From an uncultured Peptococcaceae bacterium (GTDB taxonomy: Bacteria > Bacillota > Limnochordia > Darwinibacteriales > Darwinibacteriaceae), in the NCBI GenBank assembly GCA_937988745.1, contig CALKAR010000007.1, positions 1 through 15,885 on the forward strand: 15,885 nucleotides of DNA, written 5' to 3'. The notes below the pieces were generated by a model. The model worked only from the letters and a program-made list of their open reading frames with translations, had not been told where the DNA came from and searched no databases. This document shows, piece by piece, positions 6,494-13,930 of the stretch. Within the stretch, counting starts at the first letter, position 1. Each line of letters starts with the position of its first letter. The translations under genes and the position numbers were made by a program.

Positions 6494-7006
6494 TTGGATA
6501 TCAAACAGAAAAACGAAGTAATGGACGGACTAGAGTATCTTGATCCTAAGGATGTAAAGTTCACATTGACAAGTGGTGGAGTTGTCAGCCTACAGCTCGG
6601 AGATAAGCATTATCCAAAGGTCGACCTTTATCTTGCATTTCCCTTTACTTACCCTGATCAGTTCATTTCTGTGAGGGATCCTGAGGGCGAAGAAATAGGT
6701 CTGCTCCGCTCCCTCAGTGAACTGGATGTAGAATCCCAGAAAGCTGTGCAGGAAGATCTGCATTGGCGTTATTTTACCCCGAAGATCGAACGGGTTATCT
6801 CCCTAAAGGAAGAGTTTGGTCACGCTTACTGGGATGTTATTACCGATCGGGGTCCGCAAAAATTTGTTTCCCGCCGACATCAAGCGGTGCGGCTGATTTC
6901 AGAGAATAGATACTTGGTGATCGATGTTTCCGGGAACCGCTTCGAAATCCCTGATCTCACCAAGCTGGATGCCCGCTCCCGCAGCTATGTCGACGGGTTA
7001 ATTTAG
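6494..7006 (+). CDS. DUF1854 family protein
   Basis: A 170-residue soluble protein matching DUF1854 by its motifs: 'AFPFTYPDQFISVRDPEGEEIG' (48-69); 'YFTPKIERVISLKEE' (93-107); 'WDVITDRG' (113-120) followed by an FVSRR strand; and 'RFEIPDLTKLDARSR' (149-163). It has no membrane helix, no cysteine ligands and no known catalytic motif. The start is TTG directly after the stop of the preceding gene, behind GGGGGTGG (6479-6486). An ATG at 6521 lacks a comparable site. It sits between two ABC half-transporters, with gaps of 0 and 11 bp, which implies translational coupling and balanced amounts. I infer an accessory or regulatory subunit on the cytoplasmic side of the exporter. DUF1854 has been named cyanophycin metabolism-associated in other bacteria, but direct function is not established to my knowledge. 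Confidence 0.85.
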   Translation: MDIKQKNEVMDGLEYLDPKDVKFTLTSGGVVSLQLGDKHYPKVDLYLAFPFTYPDQFISVRDPEGEEIGLLRSLSELDVESQKAVQEDLHWRYFTPKIERVISLKEEFGHAYWDVITDRGPQKFVSRRHQAVRLISENRYLVIDVSGNRFEIPDLTKLDARSRSYVDGLI

Positions 7007-7017
7007 GAGGCCAGGAA

Positions 7018-9159
7018 ATGTCCAAAGTTTTAGATGCACCAGCACCTTTAGGGCCTCATGGTGAACCGGTCAATTGGGTTGTGTCCGCCTCTACGGACGC
7101 AATTATCGTAAAAGATGAAAAGACAGGAGAGATTATCAGGGAGTACAGTCTGCAGGGAGCAACCAAGGTCGAGGCCGAAACCCTTACCGGCGTTGGGCGC
7201 CTTGTTATCTGGTATGGTGAAGAGGCGACAGCGGTTGCAACTTATCCCCACGACTACACCCCTGAATACGCGACTATCGCGAACGCTTTAACTAGATTTC
7301 TAGAAGATGGGCGGCTTCCGAAAATTCAGCCGCCTGAATCCCTCTTCTGTCCCACCTGTGGACGTCCTTTAAGGAGAGGGACAAAGGTCTGCCGCTACTG
7401 TGTCGATACAGCAGCAGTTCTCAAACGGCTCGCGGTGATGCTAAAGCCCCATATGAAGCTGCTGATCGGTGGAATGCTCACCTTCTTTGCTTTGACGGGC
7501 GTTAACCTCATCACACCGCAGCTCCAGCGTATATTGGTAGACGATGTTCTGCGGGTGGAAACACCTGATACCCGTTTGCTGCTTATCGTGGTAGGGAGCA
7601 TGGCTGCGGCTCGGCTTTTGGTCACCCTGCTGCATATTCTGCGGGGCCGCATCATGGTCACCATGGGTGCCCGCCTCAGTCAAGACCTGCGTCAGATGGT
7701 CTATGAGCGCATTCAGGAGCTTTCCCTGCGGTTTATCGACCAGCAGCGGGTTGGCGACTTGATGAACCGCATTAACCACGATACTGGCCATGTGCAGGGG
7801 TTCCTGCAGCATCATCTACCAGACGTCGTTACCCAAGCTCTTCTGCTGGTGGGAGTCATCATATTGCTCCTTATGCAGAGCTGGCAGCTGGCTCTGATGA
7901 TCATGATTCCGGCACCGTTCTTGGTCTGGTTCAATCGGATTACACGTGTTCGGATCCGTCGTATGTATCACCGCCAGTGGAGATTATGGGATAGGGCTAA
8001 CTCTGTTCTGCAGGATATTTTAAGCGGGATAAGAGTTGTGAAAGCCTTCGGTAAGGAAGATGAGGAAATTGAGCGTTTTTCTTCCGACAGCGCCAAGTTC
8101 CGGGATGTGACGACCCACAACGAACAGACCTGGAACACTATCTATCCGAGCTTAAGCTTTATCATGAGCATCGGTAACTTTCTTATCCTATACTTCGGCG
8201 GACGCTATGTCATGGAAGGTCAGTTCAAAGTGGGTGAGCTGATTCAGTTCTCAGCTTATGCCGGCCTGCTTTATGGACCGCTGCAGTACATGTCATTTAT
8301 TCCCCGCTGGTTCAACCAGGCAATGACTGCGGCAGAGCGGATTTTCGAAGTAATCGATGAGAAGCCTGAAATCATGGATGCGCCTGACGCAGTGCGCATT
8401 CCACGGATCAAAGGGGAAATTGAACTGCGCGATGTAACCTTTGGCTACCGCTCACATGAACCTGTTCTGAAAAAGATCAATATCAAGATTGAACCAGGGG
8501 AAACGATCGGTTTGGTGGGTCATTCTGGTGCGGGTAAATCTACACTGATCAATCTGATCAACCGTTTCTACGATGTTGATGAAGGTGCAATCTACATTGA
8601 TGGTCATGATGTCCGCACCATTGCCCAGTCTGACTTGCGCAGACAGATCGGTGTGGTCTTGCAGGAGTCCTTCCTGTTTGCCGGCACCATTTGGGAGAAT
8701 ATCGCTTATGCCAAACCCGATGCTACTGCTGAAGAGGTCATTCGGGCAGCTAAAGCTGCCAACGCCCACGATTTCATTGTAAAGTTCCCTGATGGCTACG
8801 ACACGAGAGTCGGAGAGCGAGGACAGCGTCTGTCGGGCGGCGAGCGTCAGCGCATTGCAATTGCCCGCGCCATTCTGCACAATCCTCGGATTCTCATTTT
8901 AGACGAAGCCACATCGGCAGTTGACAGCGAAACCGAAAGTGAAATTCAAGAGGCAATTCGCAAGCTCTCTGAAGATCGGACCACTATCGCGATTGCGCAC
9001 CGATTGTCTACCCTGAAGGATGCCAACCGCATTATGGTTCTTGACCACGGACGCTTGGTAGAATTGGGTACGCATGAAGAGCTGATGGCCTTGCGAGGTT
9101 ACTACTACCGTCTTGTGATGGCACAGCGGGAAATGAACAAGATGCAGGCGATCAGCTGA
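7018..9159 (+). CDS. ABC exporter half-transporter 2 with N-terminal beta module and zinc ribbon
   Basis: A 713-residue half-transporter with the same order of domains as its partner. A beta-rich module of about 95 residues ('AIIVKDEKTGEIIREYSLQGATKVEAE') comes first, then a zinc ribbon C111-x2-C114 / C125-x2-C128. Six helices (about 147-168, 185-208, 266-286, 288-306, 377-396, 404-425) precede the ATPase domain. This has Walker A GHSGAGKST (501-509), Q549, LSGGERQ (605-611), Walker B with E630, and H661. Both ATP sites of a heterodimer would be catalytic, unlike the asymmetric TM287/288 type. Coupling-helix segment 'KAFGKEDEEIERF' mirrors 'KAFGTEDEEIQRF' of the first protein, which fits gene duplication within the operon. 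ATG follows a strong GGAGG with 7-bp spacing. A terminator begins 12 bp after the stop. Confidence 0.92.
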   Translation: MSKVLDAPAPLGPHGEPVNWVVSASTDAIIVKDEKTGEIIREYSLQGATKVEAETLTGVGRLVIWYGEEATAVATYPHDYTPEYATIANALTRFLEDGRLPKIQPPESLFCPTCGRPLRRGTKVCRYCVDTAAVLKRLAVMLKPHMKLLIGGMLTFFALTGVNLITPQLQRILVDDVLRVETPDTRLLLIVVGSMAAARLLVTLLHILRGRIMVTMGARLSQDLRQMVYERIQELSLRFIDQQRVGDLMNRINHDTGHVQGFLQHHLPDVVTQALLLVGVIILLLMQSWQLALMIMIPAPFLVWFNRITRVRIRRMYHRQWRLWDRANSVLQDILSGIRVVKAFGKEDEEIERFSSDSAKFRDVTTHNEQTWNTIYPSLSFIMSIGNFLILYFGGRYVMEGQFKVGELIQFSAYAGLLYGPLQYMSFIPRWFNQAMTAAERIFEVIDEKPEIMDAPDAVRIPRIKGEIELRDVTFGYRSHEPVLKKINIKIEPGETIGLVGHSGAGKSTLINLINRFYDVDEGAIYIDGHDVRTIAQSDLRRQIGVVLQESFLFAGTIWENIAYAKPDATAEEVIRAAKAANAHDFIVKFPDGYDTRVGERGQRLSGGERQRIAIARAILHNPRILILDEATSAVDSETESEIQEAIRKLSEDRTTIAIAHRLSTLKDANRIMVLDHGRLVELGTHEELMALRGYYYRLVMAQREMNKMQAIS

Positions 9160-9171
9160 CAGCAGTACAAA

Positions 9172-9209
9172 GGCCGGGGCTCCCAGCTGGGGTTCCGGCT
9201 TCTTGTTTT
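9172..9209 (+). terminator. Intrinsic terminator closing the hydrolase/ABC/DUF1854 operon
   Basis: GCCGG (9173-9177) pairs with CCGGC (9195-9199) and continues inward through G-U and G-C pairs to a five-base loop (9184-9188). TTCTTGTTTT follows. It lies 12 bp after the second ABC gene. Confidence 0.8.
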
Positions 9210-9218
9210 AGGGAATCC

Positions 9219-9247
9219 TCGACAATTCTGCACAATTATGCTATACT
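9219..9247 (+). promoter_or_regulatory. SigA-type promoter for the CorC-family transporter and its leader
   Basis: TCGACA (9219-9224) and TATACT (9242-9247) are separated by 17 bp. Each box differs from consensus by one base, and TG at 9239-9240 makes an extended -10. The transcript would start near 9254, leaving a leader of about 229 nt before the coding region. Confidence 0.8.
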
Positions 9248-9253
9248 GCTTCA

Positions 9254-9421
9254 TGAAAGGTTAGGTGGATGTTTGGTGGAAACTTCTGCTGATCCTGATT
9301 CGCCTGGTAGGCGCTGTTTGATATCAGCTGTGGTCAGTAGACCAGAGAAAGCTTACCATACAGATCTTTTGCACATGATCGAGGGCAATCGTGTATTGTC
9401 CTATTTGTCATGTGTTTTTTT
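9254..9421 (+). ncRNA. Structured 5' leader, candidate riboswitch or attenuator of unknown class
   Basis: This fills most of the 320-bp gap before the CNNM/CorC gene. Short helices visible by eye: GTTT/AAAC (9271-9274 with 9280-9283); GCTGAT/ATCAGC (9288-9293 with 9323-9328), enclosing CGCCT/AGGCG (9301-9305 with 9309-9313); and TGGTC/GACCA with an AGTA loop (9331-9335 with 9340-9344). A possible closing helix pairs GGTTAG (9259-9264) with CTTACC (9352-9357), with one mismatch. A complete intrinsic terminator follows at 9371-9421, still upstream of the gene. A folded domain followed by a terminator is typical of ligand- or ion-controlled leaders. Mg2+ is a reasonable guess given the transporter family, but I could not match M-box, yybP-ykoY, T-box or S-box landmarks. 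The helices are seen; regulation is inferred. Confidence 0.55.
9371..9421 (+). terminator. Intrinsic terminator inside the CorC-family leader
   Basis: The outer stem is CACATGA (9372-9378) with TCATGTG (9408-9414). The inner stem is AGGGCAAT (9382-9389) with ATTGTCCT (9395-9402), with one G-U pair and loop CGTGT. Seven T residues follow immediately. It lies about 60 bp before the start codon and on the same strand as the gene, so the promoter at 9219 must read through it to express the transporter. Confidence 0.75.
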
Positions 9422-9482
9422 GTTGCTCTGAGTCGCACATCCTAAGGGTGTCGTCGGATTTATTCAATAGGAGGTTGCGACT

Positions 9483-10796
9483 TTGAGTGGTAGTTTGATG
9501 CTGCTGTTTCTACTGCAGTTAGGCTTCATATTTCTCAATGCTGTTTTTGCTAGTGCAGAGATTGCTGTGCTTACCATGAATCCCAACAAGCTGGCACAGT
9601 TGGCCTCTGAAGGCGATAAGCGAGCAGTCCGCCTGATGGCGCTTACAGATCAGCCCTCCGGCTTCTTGGCCACAATTCAAGTGGGCATTACGCTGATAAA
9701 CCTGCTCAGCAGTGCGGTGGCTACCGAGAACTTCTCTGGGCGATTGGCCGAGTTGTTCAGGAGCATCGGATTTCAGATCCCTGCTGCCGTGGTAAGCATC
9801 CTATCCGTGGCGATTATAACTCTGCTTCTGACCTACTTCACTGTTCTTTTGGGCGAGTTGATTCCGAAGCGGATAGCCTTGAAAAAGGCTGAACAGATCG
9901 CTTTGGGCATGTCAGGGTTGATCTACTGGGTTTCGCGGGCATTTCGACCCGCAGTTTGGTTGTTCACTGTTTCTACAAACGGCCTGCTGAAGCTGTTGGG
10001 CATTGATCCATACAGTGAGGAGGAGGAAAACGCAGAAGAGGAGATCCGCCTCATTTTAGATGCCGGCAAACAAAAAGGGACTATTCTCCCCGAAGAACAT
10101 GTGATGATTCACAATATCTTTGAGTTTGATGATATCTCAGCAGAAGAAATCATGACACACCGTACAGAGGTTTCCATGCTCTGGATGGAAGAAAGTGATG
10201 AGCAGTGGGAGCAGACCATCTATGAGAGCCGTCACTCGGTTTACCCGGTTTGTTCCGACAGTCCCGATAACGTAATCGGTGTGTTGTATGCTAAGGACTA
10301 TTTCCGGCTCAAGAACCGCACTAGGGAAGAAGTCATGGAAAAAGCGGTGCGGCCCGCCTATTTCATTCCTGAAACAATTAAGGCTGACACGCTGTTCCGC
10401 AACATGAAGAAAACTCGCAATCACTTCGCAGTAGTTGTTGATGAGTACGGCGGTATGAGCGGTATTATTACGATCAACGATCTGCTGGAGCAGCTGGTGG
10501 GCGATTTAGAAGATGATATCACTGCTCCTCGAGAGGCGCCCCCAATTGAGCGCATTGACTCAAAAACTTGGCGGATCCAGGGTACCGCTCCCCTAAATAA
10601 AGTGGCAGAACAGCTCGAAGTGGACCTTCCTTCAGAAGAATACGAGACCTTTGCTGGATTTGTCTTTGGCCTCTTAGGAAGTATCCCGCCCGACGGCAGT
10701 ACGCCAGAGCTAGAGGAGTACGGGCTGACCATCAAGGTGACAAAGATTAAGGACAGGCGTCTCGAGAGTGCGGTAGTTTATTTAAGTGAAGTCTGA
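9483..10796 (+). CDS. CNNM/CBS/CorC-HlyC family membrane transporter (Mg2+/Co2+ efflux-type)
   Basis: A 437-residue protein of the 'hemolysin C'/CorC group. The DUF21 (CNNM) transmembrane domain covers about 1-175, with the family hallmarks ASAEIAVL (23-30) and GELIPKR (124-130). A CBS pair follows (about 222-280 and 290-342: 'IMTHRTEVSMLW', 'HFAVVVDEYGGMSGIITINDLLEQLVGD'). The CorC_HlyC C-terminal domain begins near WRIQG (363-367). Relatives such as MpfA, CNNM and bacterial CorC homologues are implicated in Na+-coupled Mg2+ export, with ATP binding to the CBS pair. The start is TTG, 8 bp after AGGAGG (9469-9474); the next ATG (9498) has no such site. A terminator-bearing structured leader precedes it and a strong terminator follows. 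Family sure; ion specificity inferred. Confidence 0.92.
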   Translation: MSGSLMLLFLLQLGFIFLNAVFASAEIAVLTMNPNKLAQLASEGDKRAVRLMALTDQPSGFLATIQVGITLINLLSSAVATENFSGRLAELFRSIGFQIPAAVVSILSVAIITLLLTYFTVLLGELIPKRIALKKAEQIALGMSGLIYWVSRAFRPAVWLFTVSTNGLLKLLGIDPYSEEEENAEEEIRLILDAGKQKGTILPEEHVMIHNIFEFDDISAEEIMTHRTEVSMLWMEESDEQWEQTIYESRHSVYPVCSDSPDNVIGVLYAKDYFRLKNRTREEVMEKAVRPAYFIPETIKADTLFRNMKKTRNHFAVVVDEYGGMSGIITINDLLEQLVGDLEDDITAPREAPPIERIDSKTWRIQGTAPLNKVAEQLEVDLPSEEYETFAGFVFGLLGSIPPDGSTPELEEYGLTIKVTKIKDRRLESAVVYLSEV

Positions 10797-10818
10797 GAGT
10801 AATCAACATAGAAAGCGT

Positions 10819-10852
10819 AAGCCCCTCGCAGTTAATGTGCGAGGGGCTTTAA
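10819..10852. terminator. Strong terminator between the convergent CorC-type and HAD genes
   Basis: A perfect 12-bp stem AAGCCCCTCGCA / TGCGAGGGGCTT (10819-10830 with 10838-10849) has loop GTTAATG. TTTAATATT follows on the plus strand. It sits 22 bp after the CorC-type stop and 5 bp after the minus-strand HAD stop. It may also stop minus-strand transcription, although its T-run on that side is poor. Confidence 0.88.
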
Positions 10853-10857
10853 TATTC

Positions 10858-11637
10858 TTATCCGCGGATTTGCTCCGCAATGGTTCCTAAGTTCTCTACC
10901 ACAAAATCGGGCTGCGTCTCGGAACTCTCCAGATCTTCGATCTGAGTTTCACCGCTTAATACCAGAATGCTCTTGATACCGGCAGCTTTCCCCATGGCGA
11001 TATCGGTATAGAGCCGGTCGCCTACCATTGCTACTGTCTCTGGATTCTCGAGGCCATACTTGGCTCTTAGGGCTTCGACCATTTCCGGATAGGGTTTGCC
11101 GATGATTTTTGGTTCTGCACCGGTCGACGCTTTGATCAAGGCGATCATTGAGCCCGTGTCCGGGATCGGCCCTTCTGGAGTAGGACAGTTGAAGTCAGGA
11201 TGTGTTGCAATGTAAGGCAGTCCTTTTCGAATCAGACTGCAGGCAATCCGCAGTTTTTCATAAGTAAGAGTCATGTCAAAGCCTAAGACCACCATCTCCG
11301 CTTCGTCGGCAGTCAGCTCAAAACCTGCTTCTGTAAACTCCTCTTCTAGATCGGGAGTACCTAAGAGATAGATCTTCTTAGGGTAGTTATACTTGAGCAG
11401 ATAGTAAATGGTGGCCTGGCCGGAAGTAAACACTTGGTCATCAGTGATGTCTACACCCATGCCGCGGATTTTGTCCACATAGAACTTGGCGTTGCGGGAC
11501 GAGTTATTCGTTACAAAGATGAAGTTTTTCCCCTGCGACCGCACGGTGTCTACGAAGTCTAGGGACCAGGGGAAGAGTTGGTCCCCAAGGTAGAAAGTAC
11601 CATCTAGGTCAAGCAGAAATGTCTGGATCTGCTGCAT
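10858..11637 (-). CDS. HAD-superfamily subfamily IIA hydrolase, NagD/AraL-like phosphatase
   Basis: A 259-residue phosphatase with a C2 cap. Numbered from the chosen ATG, motif I is LLDLDGT with nucleophile D10 and acid/base D12. Motif II is VTNNSS (T43). Motif III lysine is in GKPYPEM (K181). Motif IV is GDRLYTD (D207, D212). The cap segment includes 'THPDFNCPTPEG', typical of NagD/AraL/4-nitrophenylphosphatase proteins that act on sugar phosphates or related metabolites. The substrate is not evident. I chose ATG at 11637. An in-frame TTG at 11649 would add four residues but overlaps the AAAGG ribosome binding site; that site sits 12 bp from the ATG, slightly far. It is divergent from the MoxR operon, with about 138 bp between the starts and no clear promoter seen on either strand. 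Confidence 0.9.
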   Translation of the reverse strand: MQQIQTFLLDLDGTFYLGDQLFPWSLDFVDTVRSQGKNFIFVTNNSSRNAKFYVDKIRGMGVDITDDQVFTSGQATIYYLLKYNYPKKIYLLGTPDLEEEFTEAGFELTADEAEMVVLGFDMTLTYEKLRIACSLIRKGLPYIATHPDFNCPTPEGPIPDTGSMIALIKASTGAEPKIIGKPYPEMVEALRAKYGLENPETVAMVGDRLYTDIAMGKAAGIKSILVLSGETQIEDLESSETQPDFVVENLGTIAEQIRG

Positions 11638-11775
11638 CGTATAAGTCAACCTTTCTTAATGTAATCGTACCTTAGATTCGCCATTAATGCCTGTTTCCCT
11701 GCATGTCTAATTCTTGGAAGGGATTCCTCAAAGTAAGGTGGAAGTTATCTGCGTTAAATAAGGAAGGGGTGCATT

Positions 11776-12723
11776 ATGGAAACCACTCCACTGAAGAGAC
11801 TGCGGTCCAATATTGAACAAGTTATTTTAGGAAAGACTGCTGCTGTTGATCTGCTCATCACCGCTTTGCTAGCACGAGGGAACTGCTTGATTGATGATGT
11901 TCCCGGCACGGGCAAGACGAAGTTAGCCAACGCCTTAGCAAGGAGTATCGGCGTGGAGTTCCGCCGGCTGCAGTTTACGCCTGATCTGCAGCCTGCTGAC
12001 ATTACCGGCATCTTTTACTACAACCAACGGGATGGGGATTTTCAGTTCCGGCCAGGCCCTATCTTTACAAATATCCTGCTCGCTGATGAAATCAACCGGG
12101 CTGTGCCCCGCACTCAGGCTGCACTGCTAGAAGCCATGGAGGAACACCAAGTAAGTGTCGAAGGGCAGCTGTTTCCTCTAACTGAGCCCTTCATGGTAAT
12201 TGCCACACAGAATCCGATCGATCTAGAGGGAACGTTTCCGCTGCCAGAGGCGCAGCTAGATCGGTTCCTCCTCAAGATTGAGATGGGTTACCCAGTAAGG
12301 GAAGACGAGATCCAGATCCTAACTCGTTTTCGCTCCCATGATCCTTTGGAGAATTTGGAACCAGTGGTTGATGGGGAAATGATACTTCAGATGCGGGCGG
12401 AAGTTGATCAAGTAACGGTGGCGCCTGCTCTCCTTGGCTACATTGCCGATTTGGCTCAAGCCAGCCGGAATCATCAGCTGGTCAGGCTGGGAATCAGTCC
12501 CCGAGGATCGCTCGCTCTCCTACGCGCCTCTCTTGCGTATGCATATGTTCAGGGCCGGAACTATGTTCTACCTGATGATATCAAGTATCTCTTCCCCTAT
12601 GTCATGGGTCACAGAGTAATCCTCGGCTTTGAAGCTGAGCTAGACGGGCGGGTGAAGAGTGAAGTCCTAGAGGAAATCCTGCAGGAAGTGCCGGTTCCTA
12701 CAGAGGATGTTCTTCATGAATAA
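11776..12723 (+). CDS. MoxR-family AAA+ ATPase
   Basis: A 315-residue chaperone-like AAA+ ATPase of the MoxR group. Walker A is PGTGKTK (43-49) and Walker B LLADEINRA (101-109), followed by the MoxR-specific 'PRTQAALLEAMEEHQVSVEG' (111-130). Sensor 1 is ATQNP (143-147), with the arginine-containing LDRFLLK (161-167). The C-terminal AAA lid has 'LGISPRGSLALLRASLAYAYVQGRNYVLPDDI'. MoxR proteins usually help mature or insert cofactors into protein complexes, often with von Willebrand A or DUF58 partners. ATG follows AAGGAAGGGG. Its last codons overlap the start of the DUF58 gene by 8 bp, which implies translational coupling. Assignment is firm; the client complex is unknown. Confidence 0.94.
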   Translation: METTPLKRLRSNIEQVILGKTAAVDLLITALLARGNCLIDDVPGTGKTKLANALARSIGVEFRRLQFTPDLQPADITGIFYYNQRDGDFQFRPGPIFTNILLADEINRAVPRTQAALLEAMEEHQVSVEGQLFPLTEPFMVIATQNPIDLEGTFPLPEAQLDRFLLKIEMGYPVREDEIQILTRFRSHDPLENLEPVVDGEMILQMRAEVDQVTVAPALLGYIADLAQASRNHQLVRLGISPRGSLALLRASLAYAYVQGRNYVLPDDIKYLFPYVMGHRVILGFEAELDGRVKSEVLEEILQEVPVPTEDVLHE

Positions 12724-13930
12724 TACGGCACAAGCAGGGCTGTTTGCCGGTATATTCGCCGTCTTAACGGCTGTTGCGGCTTTAAAGGAGGCCTATACTG
12801 CCTTTGTAATTGCCCTCCTAGCTTTAGTAGGCCTTAGCATCGCATATCTTTGGCAGTCTCGGGTTTTCCGCAGGCTGACGATCGAGCGCTCGTTAAGTCA
12901 AACTACAGTTCCCTGGGGCCGCACTGTTGAGTACCGGCTGCAGGTGGTTAACCGTAAGTTTTTACCGGTATTTGGGATGGAAATTCGCGATGAGGTGCCC
13001 ACAGGGGTAGAGTTCGCTGAAAAGGACAGGGTGGTAAAGGTGCGCGGCTTGCCCCGTTCGATTCTGAGGGACACCATGACCGTTATGTGGTATGAACGCC
13101 GCACCAGGAGGTATCTTTTTACGGCTGAACGGCGTGGCTTGTATGAGTTCGGGCCCGGCAGCCTCACCAGTAGAGATCCCTTTGGCCTTTTTCCCCAAGA
13201 GGCCGCTGATGTCCTAGAACCGGCGAAGTTAGTCGTGCTGCCGCGGGTTGTACCCTTGATTGGTGCCGAAGCCCTAGATACAGCCCTATTCGGTACTCGG
13301 CAGCGGGAAGGTTGGATTTTCACTGATCCACTGCATAAAGCCGGTACGCGGCCCTACCAGAGGGGAGATTCTGCTCGAAAGATCAACTGGAAAGCCTCTG
13401 CCCGCCATCTGCAGCTCCAGGTTGACGTAGAAAAGCCTGCTTTCGATGAAGAAATCGAACTCATCTTGCTGCAGCCCGACAGAGCCCGCTGGTGGGAGCA
13501 GCAGGCAGCGAATCGTCTCGAACTTGCCATCATGCTGGCCGCATCTCTAGTTAATCGCTACGGAAGCCTAGGCCAGAAATTCAGACTTCATACTAATTTG
13601 GCTTCCAGCAGAAGCGTTAGTTCGCGGGTACCGGCTAATACCATGGTGCAGCTGGCTCTCCTCCAGAATTTTAGTCTGCGGGGTGGCGAAACAGTCCTTT
13701 GTAAAGCAGCACGTGGCCTGCGGACAGCGAGCAGCATTGTGGTGATCATTGCCGGGGAAGAGATCCCAGAAAGCTGGACCGCCGTACTGCGGCGCCTTTC
13801 CCAGAAACATCGGGTAATTTTGATTCACGTGGGCGGCATTAAGCCGCAGCCCGGCCTGCCGGGAGTGCGCCAGTTCCAGGTAGATGGGGAGGTAAAGTGG
13901 GATGAAACAGCCCAATTTGAGCTCCATTAG
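12716..13930 (+). CDS. DUF58 domain-containing membrane protein
   Basis: A 404-residue partner of MoxR. Two N-terminal membrane helices (about 8-24 and 28-46) are followed by a cytoplasmic beta domain. DUF58 hallmarks follow: 'RGLYEFGPGSLTSRDPFGLF' region (140-159) and 'RPYQRGDSARKINWKASAR' (212-230). The C-terminal half is vWA-like in predicted fold and contains no clear MIDAS motif that I can point to. I set the start at the ATG at 12716, 9 bp after AGAGG; an ATG at 12707 directly abuts that site. It overlaps the upstream MoxR gene by 8 bp and the downstream membrane gene by 29 bp. A role in cell-envelope or transglutaminase-linked processes is suggested by similar operons elsewhere, not shown here. 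Confidence 0.9.
   Translation: MNNTAQAGLFAGIFAVLTAVAALKEAYTAFVIALLALVGLSIAYLWQSRVFRRLTIERSLSQTTVPWGRTVEYRLQVVNRKFLPVFGMEIRDEVPTGVEFAEKDRVVKVRGLPRSILRDTMTVMWYERRTRRYLFTAERRGLYEFGPGSLTSRDPFGLFPQEAADVLEPAKLVVLPRVVPLIGAEALDTALFGTRQREGWIFTDPLHKAGTRPYQRGDSARKINWKASARHLQLQVDVEKPAFDEEIELILLQPDRARWWEQQAANRLELAIMLAASLVNRYGSLGQKFRLHTNLASSRSVSSRVPANTMVQLALLQNFSLRGGETVLCKAARGLRTASSIVVIIAGEEIPESWTAVLRRLSQKHRVILIHVGGIKPQPGLPGVRQFQVDGEVKWDETAQFELH

Noticed and set aside
3711..9159. Reading the operon as a cyanophycin utilisation or synthesis locus
   Set aside because: No cyanophycin synthetase, cyanophycinase or isoaspartyl dipeptidase is present in the window. The link rests only on family naming in other bacteria.
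9254..9421. M-box (ykoK) or T-box identity for the leader
   Set aside because: A few words such as TTAGGTG, TTGTCCTAT and CCATACAG recall M-box segments, but the order and spacing do not fit. No T-box core sequence (TGGNACCGCG-like) or specifier region is visible.
9276..9431. A 51-codon GTG-initiated frame in the CorC-type leader, beginning VETSADPDSPGRR
   Set aside because: It has only a weak AGGTGG-like site and runs through the leader helices and the T-run, and its translation has no recognisable character. RNA structure explains the stretch better, although a leader peptide is not excluded.
11711..11730. TTGGAA-GGGA-TTCC inverted repeat between the HAD gene and the MoxR operon
   Set aside because: It is short and imperfect, it is not positioned against a recognisable promoter, and it matches no operator I know.
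12707..12715. ATG at 12707 as start of the DUF58 protein
   Set aside because: It has no spacer from AGAGG, whereas ATG at 12716 is 9 bp away.
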